Source of the DNA: Chaenocephalus aceratus
Lineage: Eukaryota; Chordata; Actinopteri; Perciformes; Channichthyidae
Assembly (NCBI GenBank): GCA_023974075.1
Contig: CM043800.1
Coordinates: 24,246,218-24,310,217, forward strand
DNA length: 64,000 nt
Direction of reading: 5' to 3'
This document shows positions 13,901 through 64,000 of this stretch, in pieces. The notes under the pieces are model-generated. The model saw only the letters and a list, made by a program, of their open reading frames with translations. It was not told the origin of the DNA and made no database searches. Numbering within the stretch: position 1 is the stretch's first letter; each line of letters opens with the position of its first letter. Position numbers and translations under genes: made by a program.

Positions 13901-16900
13901 TCCTGATAGAGGCTCCAAACCACTGGTGAGACTTGAACTCCACAGGCTCCCTGGTGCCGTTTACCTTTATCATTCTGTTATCTGGAAAGAGAGACGGAGA
14001 CCGAGGGGAAGTGGAAAAGACATAAAGAAGAGAATGAAAGAGACGTTTCATAATGACGCCAGTAAAAGCTGACATTGACTGTGTGGATACAGGCCTCAAG
14101 CTCTGCTCGAGTAAGTGGAAAGCATTTGTCCTTGATAAGCAAGAACAAACAGCCACAGTCTTAAACAGGCCTATTACAAACATCAAAACACCATTTGCCC
14201 CCCGAGAAACAGACATTTGTCAGGATGCTGGGGGCTTTTATTTTTCAGTCAAAGCTTTTCCTATAAAAAGTAACAACACTTTCTCTCTAACTGGTTGCTA
14301 CACACACACATATACTCAGACACACACACAAGCATTTCCCAGCCGACGAACAATAAAGTGTCAGTATGGGTGTGAGTGCATGTGTGTCTTTTCTCTGTTG
14401 TAGATATTTTCCAGCGTTATTAAAGACCAGCTGGGTCTCTTTAGAGCCGTGCAGACCCCTCCACATTAAACATCTTCCCTTGGCACATACACACATACTT
14501 CAATACACACACATACAAGCATATTGCATAGAGGCAGGTGTACAGTGGACATTAAAAAAAAAAGTGTACTCACAATCAGTCTATTTCTGAATAGGTTTCT
14601 TGCCCACATTAATCATTTACATAATAAAAAGTAGATATTTCCTACTTCCAGTGTGTGTTTTTTTTATTTGTAAGAAGAATCGAATAAGAAATAAGAAAAG
14701 CCCATCATTATCATCATAACTTCAATCTACAGGTTAAAGAACCAGACTCAATGCTCACTATTTGGAAATTGTGGGTAAAGTTAGTGAATGAGAAATAATG
14801 TATTAGACAAGACTGACTTTAATGTGAAGCTCTCCGATTTGTGTCTGAATGAGAAGTAGATATATGAGAAAAGAGCAAGATTGCTTCGAGTTTCTATGAA
14901 GAAATTGTAAAAACAATTGGGTTTATTTTTCTAAATGATGATATGATTAATGCATGTATCTATTTCTTTCTGAAGCTGATTTAATAGCAATGGATCAGCA
15001 ATAAGTAACAAAACACCAGGTTTGTTTTACTTTAATCATGGACATGCAATCACTATCACCATATCAAGCTCTTTCTCAACCCCCCCCCCATCCACTACAC
15101 TGGCATGACTTGACACATCTGTGTAACGTCACTGAAGCCACACACACACACATGCACACACACAGGTTCATACACATGCTCAGGCACATGTGAGGCTGAT
15201 GTATGGATATACAGTGCACACATATGTTCACCACTTGTGCCGATATCTTTTGAGGGAATATGTGTCTCCTTGTCTGGTTTATACCTGTAATAAAAGGTCT
15301 GCTGTAACTTTAGAAATATCCACCGTGGCCACTGTCATCAATCACCAACTACTCTATAGTGAATACACATGCACATGACAACGCTCACATTGGTTCCCTT
15401 TATGTTTATTCTTATAGCCCCCAAACCTGACAATTTTCTCCAAACACTTAACACTCAAACTAAACCCTTCGGTGAAAATAACACATCATTAACTTTAAGG
15501 AGAGCCAAGAAAATAGTCCTCACTGAGGTCTACCCTCATCTACATGGAGCCTTGCTTTAGTTCAGGCTGAACAATAACGTCCTCAGCTGATCGGCTATCA
15601 GCTGCTTCATGTATGCTTCAGAAGCTCATTGACACATCAGCTGAATGGGAAGCACTAGCTATCATCCAATCGTATTCATAGATGTTTCATAGCGGTGGAT
15701 AGAACAGTTTTCTTGTGATTTCCTCATGCCAGTATCTCTGCTGCAGCTCCACCCAAAGCCGACAGCTCTAAACTAAGACTTGACCTTCTGATACTGTCAA
15801 CTCTGTTACAATATAATGCTCCTGATATGCTTCCAACTTTATCTGAGTTCTGTTTACAGAGTATGCTTTGCATCTTAAATTCTTGTAGATCCAAGGTTAA
15901 ATGTGCAACAAAAAGTCTGTTTCTCCTCCATCTCTCTTATTGTGGTCCTCACAAAGATGATAGAAGTGTAATACGGAAAGAGACTGAAAGACTAAGAGAG
16001 GGAGATAGATGGATAGAGACCGAGATCTAATAAAAAACAGACCTCACCCAATCCCCCTTTCCTCTGAAGGGGAACTAAATTCCCATGTGTGTACAGTTTA
16101 TCCCCCCTCTCTCTCTCGTTTTCTCACTTGTTCTCTCTCTAACTTGTGCGCACACTCACTATACTCGATGGAAAAGCGTGCATCAGAGATATCAGAAGCA
16201 CACACATAGGCTGATTACACAGTTAACCTTGATGATAATATATTGAAAACCATAATCAACATGATGTAAGTTTGTACCAGTAAACCCGCCAGCCACCTTT
16301 TTCTGTTCGATGAAGCTGATGAGACCCACATGTCTTATCTCTCTGATTCATGCAACAGCAAATGTGCAAACTCATACACACACATACCAGAAACACAGGT
16401 TCATAAAGCCAATGGTTCCAAATGTAGGAACAATTGGGGCCACCTATGGCTTTAAAAGGATCCCCTCAGGCCTCAGAGATATGAACACATGGTACATTTC
16501 CTTTTTGTTCACTAAAAAAGTTATTCCTTTCCATGCCCTAGAAGACAAACCCTGTACAACAGGAGTTTACAGACCATGCTTATATCCAGAGGGGCCTGCA
16601 GGAGGTCTGTCATGAATTAATTTTGATCCGTGACATGAAAAAAATGTAAAGAGCTTTCAAGTTACTTACTGGAACCATCAAAAGGTATCTGTCTGCAGCT
16701 GTCTGGATGTCCAGGCCAGGGGCAGTAGTAGACGGCCCCAGCCTCCACAATACCAGGCTGAGAGGTGTTTGCCTTGGGAGCCCCAACCAACACACTGATC
16801 CTGGTTGAAAAAAAAAGAAACCCAAGGTACATGTAAGACATGCAGGAAAGTTTATATATGCAAACTTGTATACAAAAAGCACCATTTCATCCATTTCTGT

Positions 16901-17321
16901 TTATATACTTCTGTTTTGCTCTGTGTGGTGGACATTTGAACCATTGCTTAGCCTGTCCTATTACAGTATGTGCAGCTTCAGAGAATAAAGCAGCATTTAT
17001 TTTTCATCTAAGTTAAAGTTTTCACATCACATCATTGAGATTCTATTCTTTTGAGCAGAAGTTTTTGCAGGTTATATTAGAAGTGGAGGTAGAGTGTAAT
17101 CAGGACCCTGATGGGACAACCTAAGTCCTGAAACTCACGTGTTGCTGTCGGAGGAAGCTTGGTAGAAGTCCACAGAATAGCCAAAATAACTTCCATCGGG
17201 TCCCTTGTAAACCGAAGGATGCTCTGCGTAAAGGTTTAAAACTCCCAACTCCATTTAGCACCGACAGCAGCCCGAGAACAAACATCCCAGCGCAGGAAAC
17301 ACAGTCCCAGACACACTCCAT
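2452..17321 (-). CDS. itga8: Integrin alpha-8, 5' part of gene (13 coding exons, 3' end outside window)
   Basis: Heterodimerises with integrin beta-1 at the cell surface and binds RGD ligands such as nephronectin (family knowledge). Thirteen exons with GT-AG borders join in phase to about 458 residues; the vertebrate protein is about 1,060 aa, so the end of the propeller, the thigh/calf domains, TM helix and tail lie left of base 1. Seen in the translation: hydrophobic N-terminus, mature start FNLYAEHP, FG-GAP blades, and three cation loops: DLNGDGTDD (318-326), DVNQDGYND (384-392) and DLDNNQYP plus one residue (450-458). Sequons include NTS, NGT, NFS, NST, NLT and NFT. Phrases such as [25 protein letters not shown] and GRVLIFNGN favour alpha-8 over alpha-5 or alpha-V, and mindy3 lies next upstream in the same orientation, as in human. 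Exon 1 holds an apparent one-base frameshift. Residue numbers assume that base is skipped. Confidence 0.93.
4276..4334. repeat. (GT)n microsatellite
   Basis: Uninterrupted GT tract of about 59 bp in itga8 intron 12. Confidence 0.97.
4905..5110 (-). CDS. itga8: itga8 exon 12: FG-GAP blade with cation loop
   Basis: This 206-bp exon encodes [50 protein letters not shown]. The loop DVNQDGYND is finished in exon 13. Donor ATG/GTATGT; acceptor CTCCCAG. Confidence 0.95.
5192..5244 (-). CDS. itga8: itga8 exon 11: first clear calcium-loop exon
   Basis: This 53-bp exon encodes [18 protein letters not shown], the front half of a DxNxDGxxD cation loop that is completed by TDD at the start of exon 12. 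Acceptor TTCTCAG, donor TGG/GTAGGT. Confidence 0.94.
5408..5464 (-). CDS. itga8: itga8 exon 10: propeller
   Basis: This 57-bp phase 0-0 exon encodes [19 protein letters not shown], including three potential N-glycosylation sites. Donor CAG/GTACCG, acceptor TTTTTAG. Confidence 0.94.
7023..7066 (-). CDS. itga8: itga8 exon 9: propeller
   Basis: This 44-bp exon encodes [14 protein letters not shown], an FG-GAP blade core. Donor TAT/GTAAGT, acceptor TTCTCAG. Confidence 0.93.
8412..8456 (-). CDS. itga8: itga8 exon 8: propeller
   Basis: This 45-bp exon encodes [14 protein letters not shown] with split Gly and Glu codons at its borders. Donor is AAG/GTGAGA, acceptor CTCTAG. It follows DDSYLG exactly as in alpha-8. 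Confidence 0.93.
8607..8732 (-). CDS. itga8: itga8 exon 7: propeller
   Basis: This 126-bp exon encodes [36 protein letters not shown] and DDSYL. The acceptor chosen (GCAG/GTCAG) preserves the GQ that follows FYWQ in the family. A second AG five bases downstream would shift the frame. Confidence 0.92.
10019..10047. repeat. (CT)n microsatellite
   Basis: CT dinucleotide run of roughly 28 bp inside itga8 intron 6. Confidence 0.9.
10599..10644 (-). CDS. itga8: itga8 exon 6: propeller, GGPGSFYWQ segment
   Basis: This 46-bp exon encodes [15 protein letters not shown], conserved in alpha-8/alpha-V/alpha-5. Acceptor TATTCCAG, donor AAG/GTAACT, phase 1 at the 3' end. Confidence 0.93.
10873..10921. 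repeat. (GT)n microsatellite
   Basis: GT tract of about 49 bp with one GTAT interruption in itga8 intron 5. Confidence 0.93.
11110..11171 (-). CDS. itga8: itga8 exon 5: propeller, GQGFCQAGF segment
   Basis: This 62-bp exon encodes [20 protein letters not shown]. Acceptor is TTTTCAG; the donor is a weak AAG/GTCTCA. It completes the split Asn codon from exon 4 and continues in phase into exon 6. Confidence 0.92.
12135..12518. mobile_element. MITE, copy 1 of a three-copy family
   Basis: The ends AAAGGTGGGGTATGTAATTT and its reverse complement form terminal inverted repeats of about 20 bp around a 384-bp body in itga8 intron 4. Internal sequence such as GAGAAACCAGCTCGAG matches, in reverse orientation, the elements at 24006 and 38181. 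There is no coding capacity. The flanking TTTAA/TTAAA bases could include the target duplication, so the superfamily is left open. Confidence 0.85.
13071..13191 (-). CDS. itga8: itga8 exon 4: propeller, ACAPLYHW segment
   Basis: This 121-bp exon encodes [20 protein letters not shown] and [20 protein letters not shown], a near-diagnostic stretch of RGD-binding alpha integrins and especially close to alpha-8. Splice sites are TGCAG acceptor and CCA/GTGAGT donor. A transposon insertion begins 25 bp upstream of its acceptor. Confidence 0.95.
13217..13759. mobile_element. hAT-like MITE (CAGAGRTGG ends)
   Basis: A 543-bp element bounded by CAGAGATGG and its near inverse CCACCTCTG, flanked by near-identical 8-bp duplications (CTGCTTTT at 13209-13216, CTGCTGTT at 13760-13767). 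The interior is built of AAGTAC/GTACTT-type subrepeats that fold back on each other. It sits in itga8 intron 3, close to the exon 4 acceptor. 8-bp duplications are typical of hAT elements. Confidence 0.85.
13881..13981 (-). CDS. itga8: itga8 exon 3: propeller
   Basis: This 101-bp exon encodes [20 protein letters not shown] and [13 protein letters not shown], matching the segment of alpha-8 before ACAPLYHW. Splice sites are TTCCAG acceptor and GTG/GTGAGT donor, phase 0 at the 3' end. Confidence 0.94.
16670..16800 (-). CDS. itga8: itga8 exon 2: propeller blade 1
   Basis: Acceptor CAACCAG and donor A/GTAAGT flank a 131-bp exon. It encodes [15 protein letters not shown] and [19 protein letters not shown], with a sequon NTS and the cysteine pair of blade 1. 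It joins exon 1 in phase 2 and exon 3 through a split Asn codon. Confidence 0.94.
17139..17321 (-). CDS. itga8: itga8 exon 1: signal peptide and mature N-terminus, with apparent frameshift
   Basis: ATG at 17319-17321 opens a hydrophobic leader with [10 protein letters not shown]. Downstream, the frame giving [13 protein letters not shown] and [12 protein letters not shown] is the typical alpha-8/alpha-V mature start. The two frames are out of register by one base at the TTTTAAA run (17235-17241 on the minus strand), immediately before the mature N-terminus. The exon ends with donor AC/GTGAGT, phase 2. As the sequence stands, translation from this ATG would run out of frame into intron 1. A second ATG (in CTAAATGGAG) is in frame with the mature part but lacks a signal peptide. 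Confidence 0.88.
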
Positions 17322-17700
17322 CCCCGAAGTACACCAAGGAACGCACTATTCCAGAAAAATGAGAGGGAACAGGGAGAAAGCAGAAGAGGGGGAGAAAGAG
17401 CGAGAGAGACAGAGATGGTTTCCTCCGTGCAGGTGAGGTTTGTCCTAGTTTAAGCGCGCCAACTTGCTGTCACTGCTCTCCCCCAAAAATGCCTCCTGAC
17501 ACCATGAAACCACCAGGTCTGCCCAGAGTCCCAAGACTACACACAGCCGCGCCCCCGCCCTCTGCTTAAAACTTTACCCCCTACACACACACTTACACAC
17601 TTACACTCACACACTCATACGATCTGAGCGCGCAACGGGACGGGCGCGTCACCGCTCCTTTTATGGCAGACAGATTTTCTGCAGCGAATTGTGAGTTTCA
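17322..17700 (-). promoter_or_regulatory. itga8: itga8 5' UTR and probable promoter
   Basis: The segment upstream of the itga8 ATG is richer in G+C and CpG than its surroundings. It holds a GC box-like run (GCCCCCGCCC at 17551-17560 on the plus strand) and CpG-dense sequence around 17626-17650. No transcription start can be fixed from sequence alone. Confidence 0.55.
17657..17666 (-). promoter_or_regulatory. CArG box (candidate SRF site) upstream of itga8
   Basis: CCATAAAAGG on the minus strand is a perfect CC(A/T)6GG CArG element about 336 bp upstream of the start codon. SRF/myocardin control of smooth-muscle genes acts through such sites, and ITGA8 is strongly expressed in smooth muscle (established knowledge). 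That this copy works is inference. Confidence 0.5.
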
Positions 17701-19950
17701 CACAGAAACAATAAATAAGATTAAGTGAGATTAACAGCCACCATGTCAAATGAGTGCAGAATTATACACAGAAATCACAAAAATGCAAAGAGTTGTACTT
17801 CATATATTACCATACACCACTTTGTTAAATCATACCGGTTAAAACAGTGATGCATTTCTTCAATTTGGCATAATCTGATGTAGTTGTGTCGGTAGGTTGA
17901 ATTAATATGTCGATTTACAGCAGAAATCTCTTGAGCTGTGTGAATGTATGCAGTTTTGGCCCGTTTACCGTTTCACTCAACACCAGGCGATATTCCCACT
18001 AACTAAACCTCCGAGGAAACATACTTCTCTTGTGCTGAAAATAATATCGCGCAATGAAAAACAGTTTGAAGAGGTGACGGGCAAGACCAGACTATAAAAA
18101 AATGTCTTATCAAAAAAATCTATCTCATCGCGTGCAGGGCAGAGAAAAATAGGAGAATGTCCCACACACTTTGAGCCAAACTCTCAAGCTGCTGTTTATC
18201 ATTGTGTGGAGTTTGTTTTAATTAAAATAAGCTTTACAGGCACATATGATTAGTGCTGAATTAAACTCCACTGCCAGTCTCACAGTGCTACACTGTGAGA
18301 AAGTGCAAAGTGTAAAGTGCATTGGAGCAGCACAGTGTGTTTTCTGTCAGGAGAGTTGATAAGAACTAGGTGAGAAGGTGAGGTAAGGAGTGAATGAGGA
18401 GAACCCAAACTTTGACCTGCCAGATGGAGAAGTTTCTCACATCCCTCTACCGGCTCTGCTCCTACAACACACATCCATTCATCCATTTGTCAATCCCTTC
18501 TATAGTTTCCTTTTGCATGGTTTCATTTCATTTGTACAAACTTGGTTGTCACATCCTTTTTGTGCAACAGGGAAGTAAACATGTGTGTGTGTGTGTGTGT
18601 CTGGGATAGAGAAAGGAGAAAAAGAGGGTCGGTTCTTCCTCATCTGCTTCTGTGTAAATCTATGGAGAAAAGCGAGAAAAACCAGAGCACACAAAGATGA
18701 ATAAGTAGAAGATGGTGAATATGATGGAGTGAGGAGGCAGCAGATCCTCTTCTTCTGCCTCATGTGTTAGGAATGGATGCCAAGTAACTCACATTACATG
18801 CAGCTCAGTTTCAGCATGTGCATGGACTGTCATCATTTCTCCACTGTCTTACATCCAATAAGTTCTTCACAGATATCTCATTTCCGGGAAAACACACTCA
18901 CACACTGTTCAGGTTAAGTCCTGTCTGTCTGCCAAAGTGCTGCGATCACGGATTTCCTGCAGGTTCATTCTGGATTGATTATGGCACCAACATGATAGTG
19001 CTTTATATTCTACAAACTCTGCCAACGTCTCTCTTTACAAACTCCTAATGCGACTGTTAGGCAGACAATTGTGACACATTAGGCCCACATTCTGCATTAG
19101 ACAAATCCATTAGACACACACACAGCCAACATTAACACACTACAGTGCACAGATGCATTCTGGAGCCAGGATATCTACAGATACACACACAAATGCATAA
19201 ACATTTAGTTAACAACTCCGGAGCCAACTAAGTACTTAAATGGGATAAAGTGCTATTTCTCCTAAAACTTGCCGCTTGTCTTGAGTGGATACTTATACAC
19301 ACACGAGGGTAGTAACAAGCCGCTTATATTTCATTTATGTTCTCTGGGGAATCTTAATGACAAGCAAACAGAAATATGTAGGCTTTTTGTGTCTTAAGAG
19401 CTACTTAAAGTCATGCTTAATTTCCCCGAATGTCCTTTTGTATAAAAGTCCCTCACACAGTTACCATTCAGCAATTTTTTCGCATGCCTCTACGGTGAAC
19501 AAAGAAATTAAGAAATGTCTTGATTATTAAGAAAATAGGGGTTGTGTTTAACAAAAGCAAATGTCAAAACATACATTTGGATGCAGCTATGTTTGGCAAC
19601 TAGTGAGCAGACGACTGGATAAATAAGACGTCGATAATACTGAGTTGTGTGCTGATTGGTAAACAACATATTCAACAAGAATTTATGTTGACACCGGGTG
19701 AGAAATTGATATAGGAATGGTCCTTTTGAGGGTGATATATTACCTTAAGTCACCATCAATGTCTTGGAGATTTAGTGAATTACTCATTTAAAGACCCTTG
19801 GGAGAACAAAAAACAAGTTGGTGTTTGATTTAGCGTTAAGGGGATCCAGACAGACACCCTGAAACGGTCGGGTGTCAGGATCAGGATATTTATGAGGAAA
19901 AGACACAGAGGACATGTGCTAATAAAGGTATCCCAGCACAGAGCATTTGA
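17701..19950. other. Intergenic region between itga8 promoter and mindy3 3' end
   Basis: About 2.2 kb without a supported exon, RNA gene or clear transposon. One short GT tract lies near 18583-18600. Confidence 0.6.
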
Positions 19951-19961
19951 ACAAAAAAAGT

Positions 19962-20694
19962 GTTTATTCCAGAACCTTTAAGTGTGATAATAAATACATG
20001 AACACTTGGCCAACATCGTAGTGTGTTGCACAAAGCACAAACACGCAGAGCCTAAACTTTCTCCTTGGTGACAATACTGACAAAACCTTCTGTACAAATC
20101 TCCAGTTCTCTGCGTCCCTTAACGCTGTAAACGCTTATCAGTGAGTGTGACTGTGTGTGTGTGTGTTCTTGTATGTAAGGCTTTGGTAGGTTTTCCCTCG
20201 AACAGTCCTATAGCTGGATTAACAGTAGAGTTTCAGTCAACCGGCTGTACTGGGGTTTAATTCCTAGAGATACACTCGAGTCCTTAAACCAGACCAGTTT
20301 TCTCCCTAAACAGTTTCTACTGCTTAACTGTAGCAGAGGAGTTGGCAAAGAACAGAGCTGCAAAAATAAAAAGTCAATTTTTCCTTCCTTTTAAATAATT
20401 ACATCATCGACATCCTGTGTGTCAATTACAAGCCATGGTGAACAGACAATAACATGAACTGTAAAGGTGGGATCTTTGTGGAAAGTGGGAGTGAGAATGG
20501 ATCTCAGGCATGTGTGTTTAGTCCACAAACGTTTTTGTATCGGCCTCTTTTTATTCTCATTCCTTTGTGTTGTATATCTGTGTGTGTCAGTCCTGCTGAC
20601 CTAATAGGGTCAGCATGCATATGGTAAGCCGGCGTTGTGTGTGGAGTAGCAGAGGATCATCCACAGACTCAGACACACACAGAGGTCTCGGGTG
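19962..20694 (-). other. mindy3: Probable mindy3 3' UTR
   Basis: Sequence after the mindy3 stop codon runs to a candidate polyadenylation hexamer AATAAA (minus strand, plus coordinates 19963-19968). The exact cleavage point is unknown. Confidence 0.5.
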
Positions 20695-41048
<20,354 letters not shown>

Positions 41049-42348
41049 GACAATTGTCCCTCTTCAGTCCAACAGCCACGAGGGTACACGATAGGTCTGT
41101 TAAGGCTAGCTTGGGAACTGTTTTAAAAGTTGATATCCCGCTTCTCTCAGAAGGTAGAGCCTGTGGCATTGGCCACAAGCAGCCTGTGTTACACGACACA
41201 GTCCGACACCAGTCAGTGGGAGCAAACTGGTGGGTAAGAATGACATCAACTTAGCCGCAACAGCCTACAAAGTAAAGAAACAGAGAGATGTGCTAAGGGT
41301 ACAGTTTATACAAAAGAGACCACATTATTAAACTCGGGTGAACTTTATTGCATAGCTAAGTCAACAATGGGGCGTATACAACACATCAGTGTAATACTAT
41401 ATAACATTACTCGCTCGTTTTATAAATCAGCGAAAAAGCTAACCGTTGGATAAACGTTAAATAACGTTCGTTACAACGGATGGTTAGTACTAAAAGTACC
41501 GACAGAAGAAGGATAATCGTAATCATTTTCTATTGCGGTGTTGTTACCTTGAAAGCTGTTGTAAAATAAAAGCTGCTTTTTTTAGAGCTGAGTTCACTTG
41601 GTAATGTCAGCAGATAGCATTAGCTTTACTACTAGCAGCTACTCTTTGATTGCTTTGTCATTCAATTGCCTCTCCCACTACACCATGCCGATCGTTGCTT
41701 TATGAAAGCATACTGAGTGCCATTAGTTAGATAACGTTCAAGCGTATTACCTTGGCACACAGTCGAGTAATGCGATTCCGTATTGGTTATATATTTTGGT
41801 AGCAATTTAACTATCAGTAGCCTCTCTGTCATTCGTTTATTTACAACAGAAGTGTAAAAAAAACTGTGCGTTGACGTTCATTTGACGTGACTGCCCATTG
41901 GTTGAAATCCAGAAAGTTCCGGATGCGTTGAGGGGTTCAGCCTCAACGCGTCACCTCATTGGGCTACAGACGTCTCGATCATATCAAGCACCCGCCCACC
42001 AACAGGAAGTCGGTTTATTCATTTAATGCCCGCCTTAAATTATCCGTTCTTTGGAGAAAGACATTTTAAGTTCTGGTATTTTTATAGGCTTTTTCAGTTT
42101 TAAAGCACAGGTTTAGAGCGCAATGTTGCAAAAAACGTGTCACTGTCATGTATTTCATAGTAAAAAAAACGATATTCTAGAACCGTTTAGCTTGTCCTTT
42201 ACCTCTTTCCGTAGCAGCCACCCAGTCACGAAACAGAGCATGCGTACTGCAATCCTTTCTTGCTTGACACGCGTGTAATATTCACACTTTGGGAAAGTCT
42301 GTGTTTAAGACAGAATTCCGGAAAATATAAGACATATTTTCCACCACT
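41049..42348. promoter_or_regulatory. Head-to-head intergenic region, probable bidirectional promoter
   Basis: Start codons of mindy3 (minus) and the chaperone-like gene (plus) are 1,300 bp apart. On the mindy3 side a 5' UTR exon probably ends at an acceptor TTTGTAG/G (exon edge 41264), fed by noncoding first-exon donors at 41548 (CAAG/GTAACA) or 41751 (CAAG/GTAATA). The core around 41870-42010 holds two TGACGT half-CRE motifs, two inverted CCAAT boxes (ATTGG), an ETS-like TTCCGG, and a 9-bp inverted repeat. Confidence 0.6.
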
Positions 42349-62313
<19,965 letters not shown>

Positions 62314-62960
62314 GTAAGCAATGAAATAATTATGGCCCAGCTGTTTTGCCTAGTAAAGAAATGTGGTGATAAGCTTTTATTCATATTTCTTATTTTGTTT
62401 GAAAAGGCAGAGTATACTGCCCCTGTAAGTCAACTCAGAAATCAGAACTGAAGCAGTTTGTCAATCCGTTATTTTTATCAAATGTTTTGATTAATTGGTG
62501 TGGTATTTCCGGCCTGTCTATCTCTAGCCTGAATGGTGGCTGACAAGGCCAAACAAGCGCAGCATTTTATATCAGTTGGTCTGGTATTATGCAAACAAAT
62601 AGCAAGTAAGCTACATCCATGAAGACATAGCAAAGAACCATACTGTAGGGATGAAAGAGTGGATGAGGTTGATGCAGCTGTGCGGTGACTATAGAAACAA
62701 GTCTCAAATCTGCATGTCAAATGAAACGTGAACAACTTCAAGCTCTTAGCAACTGCTTCTACAGCTTCATCAATTTGCCTTAGTGATTATCCAGAGTTAA
62801 AGGAAACAAAAGATCACACCTAGCAAGAAAGGTGTTAATACGAACCCAGTGTCAGACCTACTTCAGTCCGACTATCAGGCTAATGTTTCCAGACCAATTG
62901 ACGACTCTTGAGCAAACTGTGTTTTGGTGATGTGTGTGTGACTTGCCCAGGCACAGGACT

Positions 62961-63299
62961 AACGGCCCGTCCACACAGCGGCGTGCGTTGTCGCTTGCCG
63001 GCGGGCATGTCTGAAGCTAGACCAACAACCAATCACCTGAATCTCCCGCCCCGGACACACAAGCAGCGGTTTGATTGGCTCGAGCTTGTACTGGCATATG
63101 ATTCGATTGGCTGACGCTTCCATCGAAGCTTTAAAAGTTGAACATTGCTCAACTTTTGCAGCGAGCAACGCGAGCAACGCGAGCAAAGCTACGCTTCGCT
63201 CCCACAATGCAGTTCGGCGAAGCGTGACATCATCCCATTCAAAGTGAATGGGCTGAAGTGTTGAAGCTTCAACGCAAGCCGCTGTGTGAACGGGCCGTA
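62961..63299. mobile_element. MITE with ACGGCCCGT ends
   Basis: ACGGCCCGTCCACACAGCGGC at the left and its near inverse at the right bound 339 bp, flanked by TA/TAA-like bases. The interior has GCGAGCAACGCGAGCAA repeats. No ORF. A TAA-type duplication would suggest PIF/Harbinger, but this is a guess. Confidence 0.8.
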
Positions 63300-64000
63300 A
63301 GTGACGCCTTTGTTATCCCCTTGCAGGCATTCTCATTATTATAAGACAGTATGGATACTTGTGGGAAGGAGCAAACTTCAACCTGTTCACTAAGTTGCTT
63401 CTGCTAAGCCACTGTTTATGTGTGTGCGCACAAAGAAATGTGCACACACCCTTGCATTACTGCTTATTAAAGAGTGATGTAAATGGCAGTACTTTCTGCG
63501 CTTTAGTAGGAAGTTTGTGCTGTCACTGTCAGTGTGCTCAAATCCCCACTGTCAGTGGCAGATTAAGTGAAGGTGTACCACTGAGTGTCAGATAGAGGAG
63601 AACAGCAGTCTCTCTCTCTCTCTCTTCCTCCCCCACTCCCCCTCAGGCTCAGCCTCCCACACACACCCCTCAGCTGACAGATTGAGAGCAGTCATCGGGG
63701 GGCTGCACTTTTAAACTCACTCCAGAGACTGACACAGCTGTGACACTTGATTTGAGCTGGCCCATAGCCAATCACATATGCATACAGTCACTGCTTGGAA
63801 TGGTCAGACAGTGTTTTGTCAGATTGTACCACTGGTTTTATGCTGGAGACATACTAGTGATGTCAGGAGTGTATGATGGACACATTTGCCTGCTCCCCCC
63901 CTCCTCTCCCCCTCTCTCTTCCCTCTTTTGTCTTACTCTCTTTCTTATTTCCTCTCTTAAGTGCAGGAGATAAATTGTTAGCACTCGCCTCCGACTTCTT
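63300..64000. other. Intronic sequence after exon 9
   Basis: No coding exon recognised; a short CT-rich stretch is near 63609-63640. The next exon of the Acl4-like gene is expected beyond the window. Confidence 0.5.

Noticed and set aside
17979..19530. Possible small gene between itga8 and mindy3
   Set aside because: Only short ORFs without start context, splice structure or recognisable domains.

Overview
This is a vertebrate, almost certainly teleost, chromosomal segment. It contains two protein-coding genes whose order and orientation match the human ITGA8-MINDY3 pair on 10p13. It also carries long CA/GT microsatellites and many hAT-type and MITE-type elements of the kind common in ray-finned fish. 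Coding sequence is a few percent of the window; the rest is introns, intergenic DNA and repeats. The species cannot be named from the sequence.

Layout. (1) 1-17.3 kb, minus strand: the first 13 coding exons of integrin alpha-8 (itga8), covering the signal peptide and most of the seven-bladed beta-propeller. The remaining exons lie off the left edge. Its promoter region, with a GC box and a perfect CArG box, is at about 17.3-17.7 kb. (2) 20.7-41.0 kb, minus strand: a complete 15-exon mindy3 gene (K48-ubiquitin deubiquitinase, formerly FAM188A), predicted 450 aa, with catalytic Cys51 and the conserved GSETHL His. (3) 41.0-42.3 kb: a 1.3-kb head-to-head intergenic region, probably a bidirectional promoter. 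(4) 42.3-62.3 kb, plus strand: nine exons of a TPR-protein gene resembling the Acl4 assembly chaperone of ribosomal protein RPL4; its 3' end lies off the right edge.

Mobile DNA. An antisense Ty3/gypsy LTR retrotransposon (49724-55213, 5-bp target duplication) lies in an intron of the chaperone gene. Its left LTR carries a hAT-like element, which itself carries another; both have exact 8-bp duplications. A second nested hAT pair (57323-59307 and 58302-59121) retains a BED zinc finger remnant. Three copies of one 380-390-bp MITE, two foldback elements starting TTTAAAGG, and other MITEs fill introns.

Most interesting points: a U12-type intron in the chaperone gene with ATATCCTT donor and TCCTTGAC branch site but an anomalous 3' end; an array of eight palindromic RFX/X-box-like sites at about 147-bp spacing inside a 2.9-kb element; a one-base frameshift at the signal-peptide/mature boundary of itga8; a GC-AG intron in mindy3; and pure CA/TG repeats abutting a donor and an acceptor splice site.
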